From assembly GCA_002964805.2 (NCBI GenBank), contig PUDQ02000014.1, forward strand, positions 124,001 to 188,000: 64,000 nucleotides of DNA, read 5' to 3'. The stretch's first letter is position 1; every line of letters starts with the position of its first letter. Origin of the DNA: Trametes villosa. Taxonomy: Eukaryota > Basidiomycota > Agaricomycetes > Polyporales > Polyporaceae. The translations under genes and the position numbers were made by a program. Positions 1-10,600 of the stretch are shown piece by piece. Under the pieces are notes generated by a model that did not search any database, was not told the origin of the DNA, and worked only from the letters and a program-made list of their open reading frames with translations.

Positions 1-653
1 GGATGTCGATGGCGGGGACGCGCGGGGCGGTCGGACGCCGGCCACGCGGCGGGAGGGCGGGGATGAGCGCACGTTGTAGGTGCCTCTAGGGTTTCTGGTG
101 TGCCCGATGCGCCGGGAGCACTATGTGGCATTTCGGGGCGCACTCAGGTATGTTTCTTGTCCTACGCTTGCCGTGGTGCTCACAAAATGCGGGCGAGCGA
201 TGCGGGCCGCCGATCACGGCACACTTCTCACAGGTGCCTCGAGCCCTGGAATGGATGCCGCTCGCGCCAAAGCGAATCCCTCGCCTGCAGCGCGCACCCA
301 CACATGCGCGCAGCAGCTCTAGGACACTCCAAGTCTCTCTCCGCGACGTGCAAAGTCGCGCACGCCGCGCACGTCGTCTCGTGCCGCCCGGGCCACCAGG
401 CGTGCACCACGCGAGATCCCCTCTCCGCAGCGCGCCCATCCCTTATCTTACGATGCGCTTACGCATCTGGCACCACAGGGTACGCCGCCTGCCCTGCCAT
501 TCCGGGCGCATCCTGGTGCGGAAAATTCAGGTCGACTTCCGGCTCACTCATTATGGATTACCGCGTTCGCGACATTGCATGTCCTTGCTCACACGCGCGT
601 TGCCAGGCGGCGCCCGCTGGCACACATGTTTTCGGACCCGTACGTCACCGGTG

Positions 654-658
654 AACTT
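654..658. other. Empty insertion site matching the copia target duplication
   Basis: AACTT at 654-658 is the unoccupied counterpart of the two AACTT copies that flank the retrotransposon in copy 2 (12789-12793 and 19166-19170). Removing the element and one AACTT from copy 2 restores the copy 1 sequence exactly here. Confidence 0.95.
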
Positions 659-830
659 GTATGTCGCTTTCGAGGGCGTACTGACGGTCTGGATGTCGGG
701 CATTTGGCGGGGTGGCGGCTAGTATGGGCGCCGCCGCGGGCGTCCTCGCATGCCCACGCGGCTGGATGAAGTGGTTGAAACACTGTGGGCTCGTCTGGTG
801 AGCCGTGTCCGTCCTGTTTCCTCGACGGCG

Positions 831-865
831 TCGGCTGAGGCTCTACGAAATAGAGCCTCAGCCGA
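831..865. other. Perfect 15-bp inverted repeat with 5-nt loop
   Basis: Positions 831-845 (TCGGCTGAGGCTCTA) are exactly complementary to 851-865, leaving the loop CGAAA at 846-850. The pairing does not extend beyond the 15 bp. It lies in one unit of the degenerate array; no equivalent palindrome was noticed in the neighbouring units. The copy 2 equivalent is at 19343-19377 and is unchanged. Role unknown. Confidence 0.9.
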
Positions 866-1350
866 GTCCGATTTGCGGGCCTGCCGCCGTCCCGGACTCA
901 AAGTGCGCTTTCCTCGCTCCGAGGCGTGCACCGACTGCAGCGTGTGTCCACGCATGTCTACGTACCCCTTATGTCGGCGTAGCTGGACGCTCGCTCCGCA
1001 TGGCATCGCCCGTGTCGCTCTTGTCGCCCCGGGGCATGCAGAGATCACGTCGAATTCAACACACCCCCCTGCGCCTCCCGCCCCGCTCGCCCCTGCCAAA
1101 GTTTACGGCGTACTGCTACATCAAGGTGTACCAACGTCCTGCGAATTCGAGATTGTCCCGACGCGGTAAAACCCGAGTGGATGTCCGGCCGCTCCGCAGG
1201 GCGCATTCGCAAGATCGCGCCTTCCGGTCTGTCCGCGCATCGCCAGGCGGCGCATGTTCGCGTGCATACTCCTGTACGTTACCACCGGCTTCTGGCCGTT
1301 CTGCCGGATTGCACGGAGGGCGCGCGCCCAGGCAGTGAGTCAGGCCCGGG

Positions 1351-1520
1351 ATGTCGAGTGCGCGCGTCAGGGACGCCATGGGTATGCATATCGCTCAGAG
1401 CATGCGTCAGGTAAGCCGTTATCTCCGCACGTTTCGAAGTGCTAACGTTTCCCACAGGAACACGCCGGTGGACTCGGGTCAGGATATTCGCCTAAGCCCC
1501 CTCACACCGTCATTCCGTGA
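1351..1520 (+). other. Possible small spliced ORF (40 codons) in the repeat
   Basis: An ATG at 1351 opens 20 codons that end at CAG before GTAAGC at 1411. A GCTAAC branch-like site and CCCACAG complete a 47-bp intron (1411-1457) of typical basidiomycete form, and the frame continues for 20 codons to TGA at 1518-1520. The intron signals are good. The peptide resembles nothing I know and may simply be a spliced non-coding transcript. An identical copy is at 19863-20032. Confidence 0.25.
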
Positions 1521-4403
1521 ACTGCGTCCAGTCCGCGTCCTTCAGCTACAGGCCACAGACCCGCGCATCCCGACCGATAGCCAAGGCGGCCGCATTATCG
1601 GGCACTCGCCCACGCACCCATGAGCGTTCCTGTCGCGTCCGGGAACCTGCTCCCGTCGTGCTGTGTTCACCGTTCACCTCGCACCGGTACACTCTTGAAG
1701 TGTACGCGAGTGCGCGAGGCATCCTCGCATCTTACGGCAAGAGGTGCCATCGAACATTACACTCGTTTGGCGCGCCCGTCTCGCGTGGATGCTGAAACGC
1801 GCCCCAGGACGCTTCGTTCTAACTTCTGTGGATTGCCGTGGTGAGAAGCACAAAGTCTGGGCCGTCGGGGCGGCTTGTGCACAATTTGCAGAAACTCCGG
1901 CAGCGGGAGCGAGGTAGGCTGGAGCTCTCCTGTGCGGCAAGAGAGCACTTGACTGTATGGGGCGCACGCGGCGGGGGACAGTGGAGTTTCCGGGCCATAT
2001 AATATCTTCGCACACATGTTTTAACACTCTACGGCGTACGCTGAGGTATACACACCACGCGAGGGCTCTATTCGCCTCACTCAAGCCGACTGACGGCCTC
2101 CGAGGGAAGTACAGGTCCAATTCTCGGGGGGGCATCCCTCGCACCGTGTGCGAAATACGACACTCGAAGATATGCGCCGCGGCTGTGCGCGATGCTGCCC
2201 CTGAGCTGCGACGAACAATCAGCCGTGTGCGTAGAAATTCGCCGACTCGGTTGCTGCAGCGTACCGAGCTTGAACTGACGCGAGGATCGGCGAGTTTCAC
2301 CGGAAATGTGTACGTGTCTGCATCCGTGCTCGGTGGGTTCGCGTCGCAAACAGCTTCGGTAGCTACCTACGGATAGAGAGGGACCGTACTCACACGCTGC
2401 AGTCTTCCGACCTTGGGAGCGAGTGCAAGGGGTGCATATGAGACGAGGAGAGATTTCGGGCCAAAAGCAGAAGCGATGTCTGGCTCAATGATGGTGTGGT
2501 CCGACTGGAATAATCGGGAGTTAGTACGTACGTCCGAAACACGGTGCGGTGATGCGCGTACCTGGTCCACGAACACTTATCCGCAAACAATATTCTGTCC
2601 GCGACTCGAGCGTGGTCGTCACCCGATTGTCCCCGTGGTCCCTCCCCAGCGATAGGTGCACGTACTTACTACGGCAACACCACTGTCAGCGAGTTGAGCG
2701 TGCGTTTGCGCGGCACAGGCTCGAGTGAACGAGAACATGTTCCGCTACTCAGGAATAGCACACGCCGAGCGAATCCTGACCTTGCCGCAGGATCAAGATG
2801 CGTGTTTCTGGGCTCGATCTGGGTGCATGAGGATGGAGACGTCAGGGTGCATTTTATCGGCATCTCGCATCACTCACTGCCGCCATAGCTATCCATCTCG
2901 GAGTCACACACTCCGCAAGCAAGAACGCAGCGGCTGCATGTACTCACGAGATCTCGGCCTGTGGGCGGCCCGTGCACCGTTTACCACGTCAGGCCGCCGA
3001 GGCACACGGAACCTAGTCCGAGGCTCATACGAGGCTCCTGATGACAGACCATGTTACACGCATCACGGGCATGTGCATTCGGATGTTATCCCAGTCCAGG
3101 GCGCAACGTAGGGCTACCGAGTATTCCAGGGTGCTCACCTTTGGGAGACCCATCCCGTCATGAATGCCAAATGGGCTTAATATTTCTCAGAAGCTAGGCG
3201 GGCCAAAAAGAGAGCACCTGGTGAGGCTCCGCTACGAGCGCGGACCTACCCGTACCATGCATTTTTCCAGGGCTAGCCGCCTGAGCATCCTTGGCTGGAG
3301 AGAGATTTAAACGGCTCGCAAGAGTCCTAGTACTACAAGTACAAGGCGCAGAGGAAAGACTTGTGGAAGCCGCAAACGAGCGACCAGCCCGAGGCGGCTG
3401 GCGCCGGCGGCAGATTTCCGATTAGAATATCCGAAGTACTTAGAGGCAGGCTGCCACAGCCGGTGGTGACAAGGCAAGTGAGTCTGAGAAAGAGGCTGGG
3501 CATTGCGCGGCGGGAGGCGGCACTGTACCGAGTCAGGCGCTTCAAGTTACACCGGCTGCCAAAAATGGAAAATTCTCAGCAGGATCGCCTGGTCTCCGAG
3601 TCGGGGGCCTGTACTAGCCACGCTCCGGCACGACCCCTTCTTGCCAGCTGCCCTCATCTGGTATTCGCCCATCATACCCCTCGTACGCGTTGGCTCTGCG
3701 CTCTCGGGTATACGTTACGCAGGAATCCAGGTTACGACTACCAGTGCCAGGAAGCGTCTGGACATTCTCAGAGCAGCGGCCTCGGACGCCGTATCTTCCG
3801 GCAGAATATTTGTACACCTAGATTCAGAAATCCGAGTTCCACAAGGAGTTCCAGGCCGATGAGCCTTGCTTCGGCATAGGGTAAAATTTGTGATGAGCGG
3901 CAGAGCGTGGGGGCAGTGATAGAGACTAATTTGAGCTTGCCGAAGTGATTTAGACGAGACGAGGAGAGCCAAGGAAAAGGGTGGGGACGAGCAGGAAATC
4001 TGCCCATCCCAGCCCCTTTCCATGGCTCACCTTGTCTCTGTGCCTGCTGTGGTAAGCAGGCATGAGGGTACCATGAAAGGGACTGTCTCTAAGAGAGTGC
4101 CTGAGCCGCCGGCCGAATATGAGTGAGAAACGGCTGAAAGGGTGTCTGTGGCCGCGTAAATGTGATTGAGCATTTCAAGCGAGTACGGAAGTAGCGGGCG
4201 CCGAAATCACACACAGCCTTGCACAGATGCTGGAACCCCAACCGGCTAGCGACATACACGTACATGCAGAAGTGATCCCAATATCGCCGAAGCCACCTTG
4301 TCCACATCCCCTCTCCCCGCCTCGGACGTGACCTCCCTCTGCCGCAGCCACGCTCTCAGCTCATCCCACTCGTCTTTGTGAGCAGCTCGCCGCCTCGCGC
4401 ACC
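1521..4403. other. No recognisable gene
   Basis: This 2.9-kb stretch, repeated at 20033-22915, has only short open frames on both strands with no domain I recognise. I saw no terminal inverted repeats or transposase, reverse transcriptase or helicase motifs. Confidence 0.6.
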
Positions 4404-6069
4404 ATGGCTGAGACTGAGGGGGACAATAGCAGCAGGAGCAATCAGCATGAGGTGAGTATAGTTACACTCTGGACGGACATACCTGCCGTGAGTCTGGACA
4501 TGGCTACACCGCCCATGCAGCGTGCACCAGCGGCCGACCATGCTTAGAGGGCCTCATCTCCGCATGCCCTGTACCCACAGGTATGCAAGGAGATTCCCAA
4601 GGTGTGGGCGGTCGACGGTGTCGTTTCCCGGCGGGCAGGGCTTGTCTGCGCTTCCTACCACGACAGAGGCCGCCCGCTGCCCCGCGGCAGGCGTCGCCTG
4701 CCTGCCATGCTTGGAAGAGGCTGTACGCCCCGTGCACCGCACTGCTGTCTGGGGACTCGCGAGCGGACGAGGGGCGCACAGTGTTCTCATAAGCTGGCGT
4801 GCAGATGCGGGAGCTGAGAAAGACGGTGCGCACCTTTCGCACGATGCGGCATCGGACGCCCCGACGGGCCCGCATATTCAGCGGTCGCAGTGCTGTGAGC
4901 GCGCGTGGCAGAAGGTGAGCCGCGACTGAAAGCCCGAGGCGCCTGGGAAACGCAATCGCCGGGCTCGAGGTACGTCGTTTATGACGCACAGGTGCTCTCC
5001 GAGTCCAGCAAGCGCGGTGTGTGGCCGCGTAGTTGCTGATCTGCCAGCCAGGACGGCGGCGCATGCTCATACAGCGCGAGCAACACTCGGCCCTTCCAGA
5101 GATTGAGCCGCAACAGACAACGACAGGTTGGAGCATGGAAGACACAGGCGGGCGGGGGCCGGCCGAGGTGTGCCAGGGATGCTGGCAGACTCGGATGGAG
5201 TTGGGGGCCAGAGGTGAGTCGTCGCCGAGAGACATGATGCGGCGCTGTGCTCCTCCTAACGGCGCGGCCGGGTACCCTAGACGGACGGCGAGCTCTATGT
5301 TTACGGCGGAGAGACTCGGGGCCGACACGGGCTGTGACAGCGGCGGGCGACGGGCCAAGGCGCGAGGTGCAAGAGGACGACCAACAGGCGCAAGTTGGTG
5401 AGCCACTTAGTACGCACGGGCTATTTCCCAGCGTGCGCGGTTTGCAGTACAAGTGCTGATCTGGTCAAGACATGGCGGGGCGCGACGAGCCGGAGTCCGA
5501 GGGCCGCCCACAGGCCTAGGGCTCCCGCGCGGACCGAAACCGACCGTGCGGCAGCATAGCAGGAAGGTCAGGGCCGGCGCGCAGCGAGAGGCCACGGCGG
5601 CGGAACGGCAGGCCAGGGTGCGCGGAGGGCGGACGGGACGTGTGTGGTGGCGGTGTGCAGGCAAGCTGCAAGCGAGGGTTTGTGGGCGCGCGTGTCGGAG
5701 ACGCCGGTGGGAGCCTGAGCTTTCCGGACCCTAGTGTATCTATTGTACGTCCGCGTCGACGACCTCTGCGCGCGGTGTTTCTACTCTCTTTGAGTCTCCC
5801 TGGGTGCGGAAACAGCGCGCCGGACAGGTCCCCGACCGCCGTCTCCCCTTGTCTCTGAGTCGTACCCGCACACCCACCCTGCCCCCTGCGCCCAACTACT
5901 GCCCACCACCCTGCGCCCAACTACTGCCCACCACCCGTCCGGAGTCAGTCATTCGTTTCCTGGCCGTTCTCCTCTCGCACGTGCAGCACCGCGCTTGCAC
6001 GAGTCGGAGCTGCGTACGTGCCTTGATGCTCTCGAGTGTCGAAAACGCGCTGCCAGCTCCGCCCTTCAG
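4404..6069 (+). pseudogene. Gene-like fragments, unrecognised, probably decayed
   Basis: An ATG in good context (CACCATGG, 4404) starts 16 codons ending at GTGAGT (4452), followed by an acceptor CCCACAG ending at 4580. Further donor/acceptor-like pairs follow (GTGAGT near 5215, GTGAGC near 4916). I cannot join the open pieces into one frame. They could be the upstream exons of the gene whose last exon ends at 6437, or remnants of it. The same sequence recurs at 22916-24581. Confidence 0.25.
5884..5933. repeat. 25-bp direct repeat, two units
   Basis: A 25-bp unit at 5884-5908 is repeated exactly at 5909-5933, in the pyrimidine-rich stretch before the last exon of the unidentified gene. The copy 2 equivalent begins at 24396. 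Confidence 0.85.
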
Positions 6070-6437
6070 AGCATGTGCGGCTGCTATTCCGGCTCTCCGG
6101 CGAGGACCCACCACCGGAGATCACCAAGACCCGGCGGGCGTTCTTGGAGGTATCCGGTGCGGCTCTGGAGGCGATCGCCGCGCTGTGGAAGAGCGAGGAT
6201 GCGGAGTCGACGGCAGTGCGCAGATGCCTGCTACAGCATGGACTCACCGCTCGTCTGCGGCCATTCCTGGACGCAGAGGATGAGGGGACGAGGCAGCTGG
6301 CGAACGACGTGATGAGGAAGCTGTTCCACGCCGAGAGGGACACGCCCCCGGATAGCCCGGACACTCCGCGTCGGATAGAGGCAGCAAGAAGCTCATATGT
6401 CGCGCCTTTGGTCCCTAATGATCCTTCAAGTTCGTAG
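6070..6437 (+). CDS. Last exon of an unidentified gene (copy 1)
   Basis: An open frame follows a CTTCAG acceptor (6064-6069) and runs to TAG at 6435-6437. The product is helix-rich and charged, with a Ser/Pro/Asp-rich tail (DTPPDSPDTP), and looks like the C-terminus of a helical-repeat or scaffold protein. No family is recognised. Evidence that it is coding: in the first diverged stretch against copy 2 (24730 on), nearly all differences are synonymous; one Leu/Gln change is seen. It converges on the MATE gene with 146 bp between stop codons. The 5' exons are not resolved, so the start given is the likely exon edge, not the start codon. Confidence 0.55.
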
Positions 6438-6583
6438 ATGAGTTGTGCATTTCGAGCCCGTGTACAGTATCCTTCGCTTATATATCGCGAATTAACGAAT
6501 CCGCTGTGTGCCACAACGTCAAGAAGGGCGACAATATCTTCTGCAAGAAAAATATAGCAGTCCGTGTCCTCGCGCGCCGCCTC

Positions 6584-8965
6584 CTAGCGCCTCTCGACGT
6601 CCGCGTCGTTCGCCTTGCTATCCGCCGCGAGCCGCACGCGGACCTTCTCCACCTGGCGCGCCCAGTCTGTGCGGAAACACAGCCACACACCCACGGCGGC
6701 GCAATACACGAGCGACACCGTGAGGCCGACCCACAGCCCGTGCAGCTCCATGTCGCGCCAGAACGCGAGCCAGATCCCGAAGGGGATGCCGACGACGTAG
6801 TAGGCGCTCAAGTTCAAGAGCGCGCCGGTGAACTGCTTCCCGACGGCGCGCAGGACGCCGGCGGTGATCGCGCTCAGGCCGTCGAAGACCTGGAAGAGGG
6901 CGACGAGGGGGAGGATGGAGGCGACGAGGGAGACGACGGCTGCGAGGGGCGTCAGACGGCTGCCGCGCGGAGATTTGGGGCTGACGTACCAGGGTCGTCG
7001 TTGAAGAGATGTGCCCACGAGTGTCGGAACACCATGAACATCGTACTACAAAAGCGAGGAGAGTCAGCAACGCGATGATAAAAGAGCGAGGGCACGGACG
7101 GACCTCCAGACAGCACTGATAACCAGCGACATCAAGATGGAGCACCGGGAGGCGACGGAGGCGCGCTTCGCGTTCTCCTCGCCGAGCAAGTTTCCGATGC
7201 TATGCGGAAATGAGCACTAGCCTTGACGGGGACTGCTGAGGTGCGCACCGGACGGAAGAAGCGACGCTCAGCGCGAAGGGCGCTTGGTATGTAGTCGACG
7301 CCGACACTAGCAGCACGGACTGCGTTGCGAGCGCGGTGGGGCCTAGCCTGTGGGATCGTTAAGTTGAGTATGCCCGAATGTTGTCCTAGGTCGCGCGGGT
7401 ACGCACTGGCTAGCAGCAACTAGATACATGCATTCGGTCAAATTCGTAGAGATGCATTGCGGAGGTGATGGAACTTACGACGAACAAGCTCCCATGACCA
7501 CCACTCGCTCGCAACCTGCCCAACGCCAGACAGGCCCAGCTGTACGAGTACGCCGAGGCTCGTGAAGCAGCGCATCGAGAGCGGGTGCCACGCGGTCTTG
7601 GGTACGTAGAACACGCCGTAGGCGATAGACAAGAGCGAGATGAGGTTGAACGAGATTGCCGTCGCAATGGGCGCGCCAATGAAGCCCAGGCGTACGGGAT
7701 CAGGTCCCCAGACTGCCAACAGACATTACTAGGCGAACATGCTATAGGTAAGGGAGGGGCACACCAAGGATATAGTTGAGCACCGCGTTAATCGGGGCGA
7801 CTCCAAGGATGATGCGTGTGGGCACGGCGAAGAGACCTGTGGAAATCTCGGTTGAGCGAGAGAACCTGGGGGCATATGGCACAGCGGCACGAACCCTGAG
7901 ACTGGAAGTATCGCCTGCGTCCAAAGTCAGTCGCGTTGTCGACATTACATTGAATGTCGCGAAAAGCTCACCGAGAAATCGAATTGAAGGCGTACGCGGG
8001 TAGGCCTATCGCAGACCACTTAAGGTACACTGCGGCGAGGCGCGCTACCTCGGGTTCCTGCTTCAAGAAGAGCAGAATGCTCTCTGAGCTGAACCAAACC
8101 ATCAAAATCGGCTGGGTGGGGCGTTAGCTCACGGATACAGTGGCTCAGAGATGCTACAAAAGTTACGCACCACAAGCGCGGCGGTCATAACTACGGCTGT
8201 CCGCGCAAGTCAACACCCGGTCTCTATAAGCGACGTTTCATGCGAGACGTACCCATTCGCTGTGACCAAAGCCCCACCAGTTTGGGTTGAGAGGAAGTCC
8301 AGGCGCTTGGTAGCATCGTGTCAAGCGTACTTGCAAATCCTTGGATGATGCTGAACCCCGAGACGCTGGCCGTCATCGAGCCTAATGTTGATGCAGCAAG
8401 AGCGGTTGTAGAGAGATGCCCGATGGAGATGACGGACGCAATCACCAAAGAGTACTCAAACAGATGCGTCCTGGGGTAAACGGTAAGGTTAACGCCTCCC
8501 GCAGCGAAGCCTAAGTGACGTACAGGAAGACAGGCACGGTGTACTTCGTGAGCACCGCAGCTTCTTCCTTGTACATCTTTAGGAGGTTCGGAGGCTCTAC
8601 CACGTCACATTCCTCTCGTATGCGAGGAACTAGAGGTCCGAGAAGAGGCGTGTTCTCCGTCGGGTCGATAGGCTCTGGCCCCGAGCGGTAGCCCGACTTG
8701 TTCGGGAGGGGGCCCATGGTGGGGTTTATGGGGGTGATGTAGGAGGTTGGAAAACTGAGCCGTCGCGGCTTCTTGGTATGCGAGTGGATGTCTATGCCGT
8801 GCGGGTCGTCCGAGTCGTTATCTTCAATTCCAGCAGAGTTTGAGGGGCCTGCGTCTGCGTCTTCCTGGGGTGCGCTCTGGTCGTGTGCCGCTGCGTAGCG
8901 GGCGAGGAGGGCGTAGTCGGAGGGCACGGACGAGGCGTGTAGTATTGCACGTACGTGGACGACAT
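6584..8965 (-). pseudogene. MATE multidrug/toxin efflux transporter, copy 1, frameshifted
   Basis: This is a twelve-exon gene for a MATE family H+/Na+-coupled efflux transporter. Exons (descending): 8965-8524, 8470-8253, 8196-8171, 8111-7972, 7914-7895, 7836-7765, 7712-7479, 7419-7407, 7347-7249, 7199-7104, 7045-6990, 6939-6584. Exon 8 is only 13 bp. The cytosolic N-terminal arm is followed by membrane segments with MATE blocks such as SVISIGHLSTTALAASTLG and FQVFDGLSA. The exons total 1772 bp, one short of a multiple of three. The missing base is in a G run near 8933 (GAGGCG here, GAGGGCG in copy 2), about codon 16. A later in-frame ATG could still yield a protein lacking the N-terminal arm. 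The splice sites remain intact, so decay is recent or the base is a sequencing error. Confidence 0.85.
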
Positions 8966-9073
8966 CGTGGCTAGCGTCAAGGAGCGAGCGTTCTGTCGAG
9001 CCCTGTCCTGCTCTGTCCTCCTCCAAGCCTCTGTCCGAGCAGATTGCGGGAAGACACGCGCGAGCGCCTATGT

Positions 9074-10600
9074 GCCCTGACGTCACGCGACACGGCTTCT
9101 GAGCAGCTGCAGCGCCCGCCTTCGCTCGCTCCCCTGCTCTGCTCTGCTCTGCTCTCTCTCTGCACGGCCGGTTGCCGTCGCGACGGGCGGCGGCGGCTTT
9201 GGCTGCGCGTGCTCGACTGTCGACGCCCTTTGGCCCGCCTCTCGTCTCTGTTCTGCGTTGCTCTTGCCCTCCGCCCACCGCCGCGCCTCCGCGTCCGCTC
9301 CTGGTCGCGACTGCCGCCTGTGCTTCTGCCCCTCGGTCTGCTGCGCTCTCGACGGTCGAGCTCTCTGCCGCTCCTCTTGGCATACCTGCCGGCACTCACT
9401 CCCCTCTCCCTTCCCTGCGCCCTCCGTTCTACTGCGCATATCCACCGACGAGCTCGAGGGCGTTGTGCTCGCCGTGCCGTGGCCGCCACTGTAAAAGCCA
9501 TCTGCGCGGCTTCGACCGCCGACCGCTACTCGGCGATCGCTGGCGATCGCCCAACGCCTCCGGCCGTCACAGCGAGCACAGCGCCCTCAGGCTGCTCTAC
9601 GCACTTGCGGCATGCCCTACGGCTCCGACTCACTTCGTCGACGGCTATTAAGCTGCCTGGCCGCATCTTACCGCCAGGACGAGTCACCAACATCGCGCAG
9701 TCTGCTGCGACATCCGCCCGTGCGACGGGCACCCTCCCCTTGTCGCCTTCTGCCGGCACTATGCCCCGGCGTCGTTCGCGGTCGACGTGCATGCCCTGCG
9801 CTTTCCTCCTCTCACTAACCGCCTCATCGACCGCATCGGCAGGGAAACGACGGCCTCTACTGCACGGGTGCGATAGCCCACAACACTCGGGCTTCTCACC
9901 CGGGAAACGACCTGCTCGGCCCGGCTGCAGCGGCCAACGCTGTCGCGTTCACCGACGTGGTTCCCGAGGCCGGCCCCCATGCAAGTAATGTACCTTGTCA
10001 GCCCAGGTGAGTCCGCAAGCGGATCATACAAACCCTGCTCATCTAGCTTCTAGCACGGTCCCCCCGGTCCGACGTCGACTCTGCCGTGTCGCGGCCCGGA
10101 TGCGTCAGAATCCATCGGTTAGAAGACAGAAGACGAGACAAGCGCATACCTGCGCGCATCGAGCAGTACAGACTGCGTTGTCCCCACCACGCTGCCGGGA
10201 AAACGCCACGCAACGGCACGTCACGCCGCGCCTCCTCCGCCGTGCGTTCCGCCGCTGGATGTGAGCCGGATGTGCTAGGTCAGTACCGATTCCGCGATGT
10301 CGTCCGCCCGCTCACCAGACTCAGGCGCCGCCGACGCCTCGACGATTGCTGCGCCACCCGCATGCCGATGGAGTCGTCGCCGTTGGGGCTGCAGCGAGGG
10401 CGTCCAACCCGGAGTCTCGGCCGCCAGGTGCGTGTCTCTTCCCAAGTGACCGGGCGGAGCGAACGCGCACCGGCGAGGGGACGAGACAAGACGAGACGAG
10501 ACGAGGGGTGTGGAGGGAAAGCCCGAGGCGATACTGGGGTGCAGGGCATGGCGTGCGGTGCTATATAGCAGGCGGGGGCGGAGCGCACGGGCCAGCCTGA
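9074..10600. other. Spacer between duplication copies, first part: no gene recognised
   Basis: Sequence unique to copy 1's flank begins here, upstream of the MATE copy 1 start. It is GC-rich with a short CTCTG microsatellite (about 9135-9161). Open frames are long but Arg/Ser-rich on both strands at once, as expected from base composition. It holds whatever promoter drives MATE copy 1, replacing the SAM50-shared promoter found at copy 2. Confidence 0.5.

Larger units (their letters stand above)
1..1520. repeat. Degenerate ~650-bp tandem repeat units (copy 1 part)
   Basis: Landmarks recur at roughly constant spacing: GGATGTCG at 1, 691 and 1349, and CCAGGCGGCGC at 603 and 1243. The same landmark occurs at 12086 and 12738 on the other side. 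Around them the order of weaker matches is kept (a purine run, a GCATTCCGG-like stretch, then the landmark). The units are strongly diverged. Each contains a splice-donor-like GT near the same place (148, about 800, 1411). I recognise no coding content. Confidence 0.6.
1..9073. repeat. Segmental duplication, copy 1
   Basis: This block is repeated at 12136-28188 in the same orientation. The offset is 12135 up to position 658, where copy 2 carries the copia element, and 18512 after it. From about 12 to 6217 the copies look identical apart from G907 versus A19419. From 6218 on they are clearly diverged paralogues (exon of an unknown gene, then MATE). Homology stops at the shared CTATGT ending at 9073 / 28188. 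The left end lies outside the window; three mismatches occur in the first 11 bases. A mis-joined second haplotype of a dikaryon would look the same. Confidence 0.93.

Noticed and set aside
4504..5406. 300-codon minus-strand frame, repeated at 23016-23918
   Set aside because: Overlaps better splice signals on the plus strand; composition is Arg/Pro/Ser-rich without any motif. Its perfect copy only reflects the recent duplication.
1..6217. The near-identical 6.2-kb block as a transposable element
   Set aside because: No terminal repeats, target duplication or enzyme motifs; it ends within an exon rather than at an element edge, so duplication plus conversion explains it better.
9044..9988. 314-codon plus-strand frame after MATE copy 1
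   Set aside because: Overlapped by a similar-sized minus-strand frame; Leu/Arg/Ser-rich from a CTCTG-type repeat; begins with a non-ATG codon in part and has no domain.
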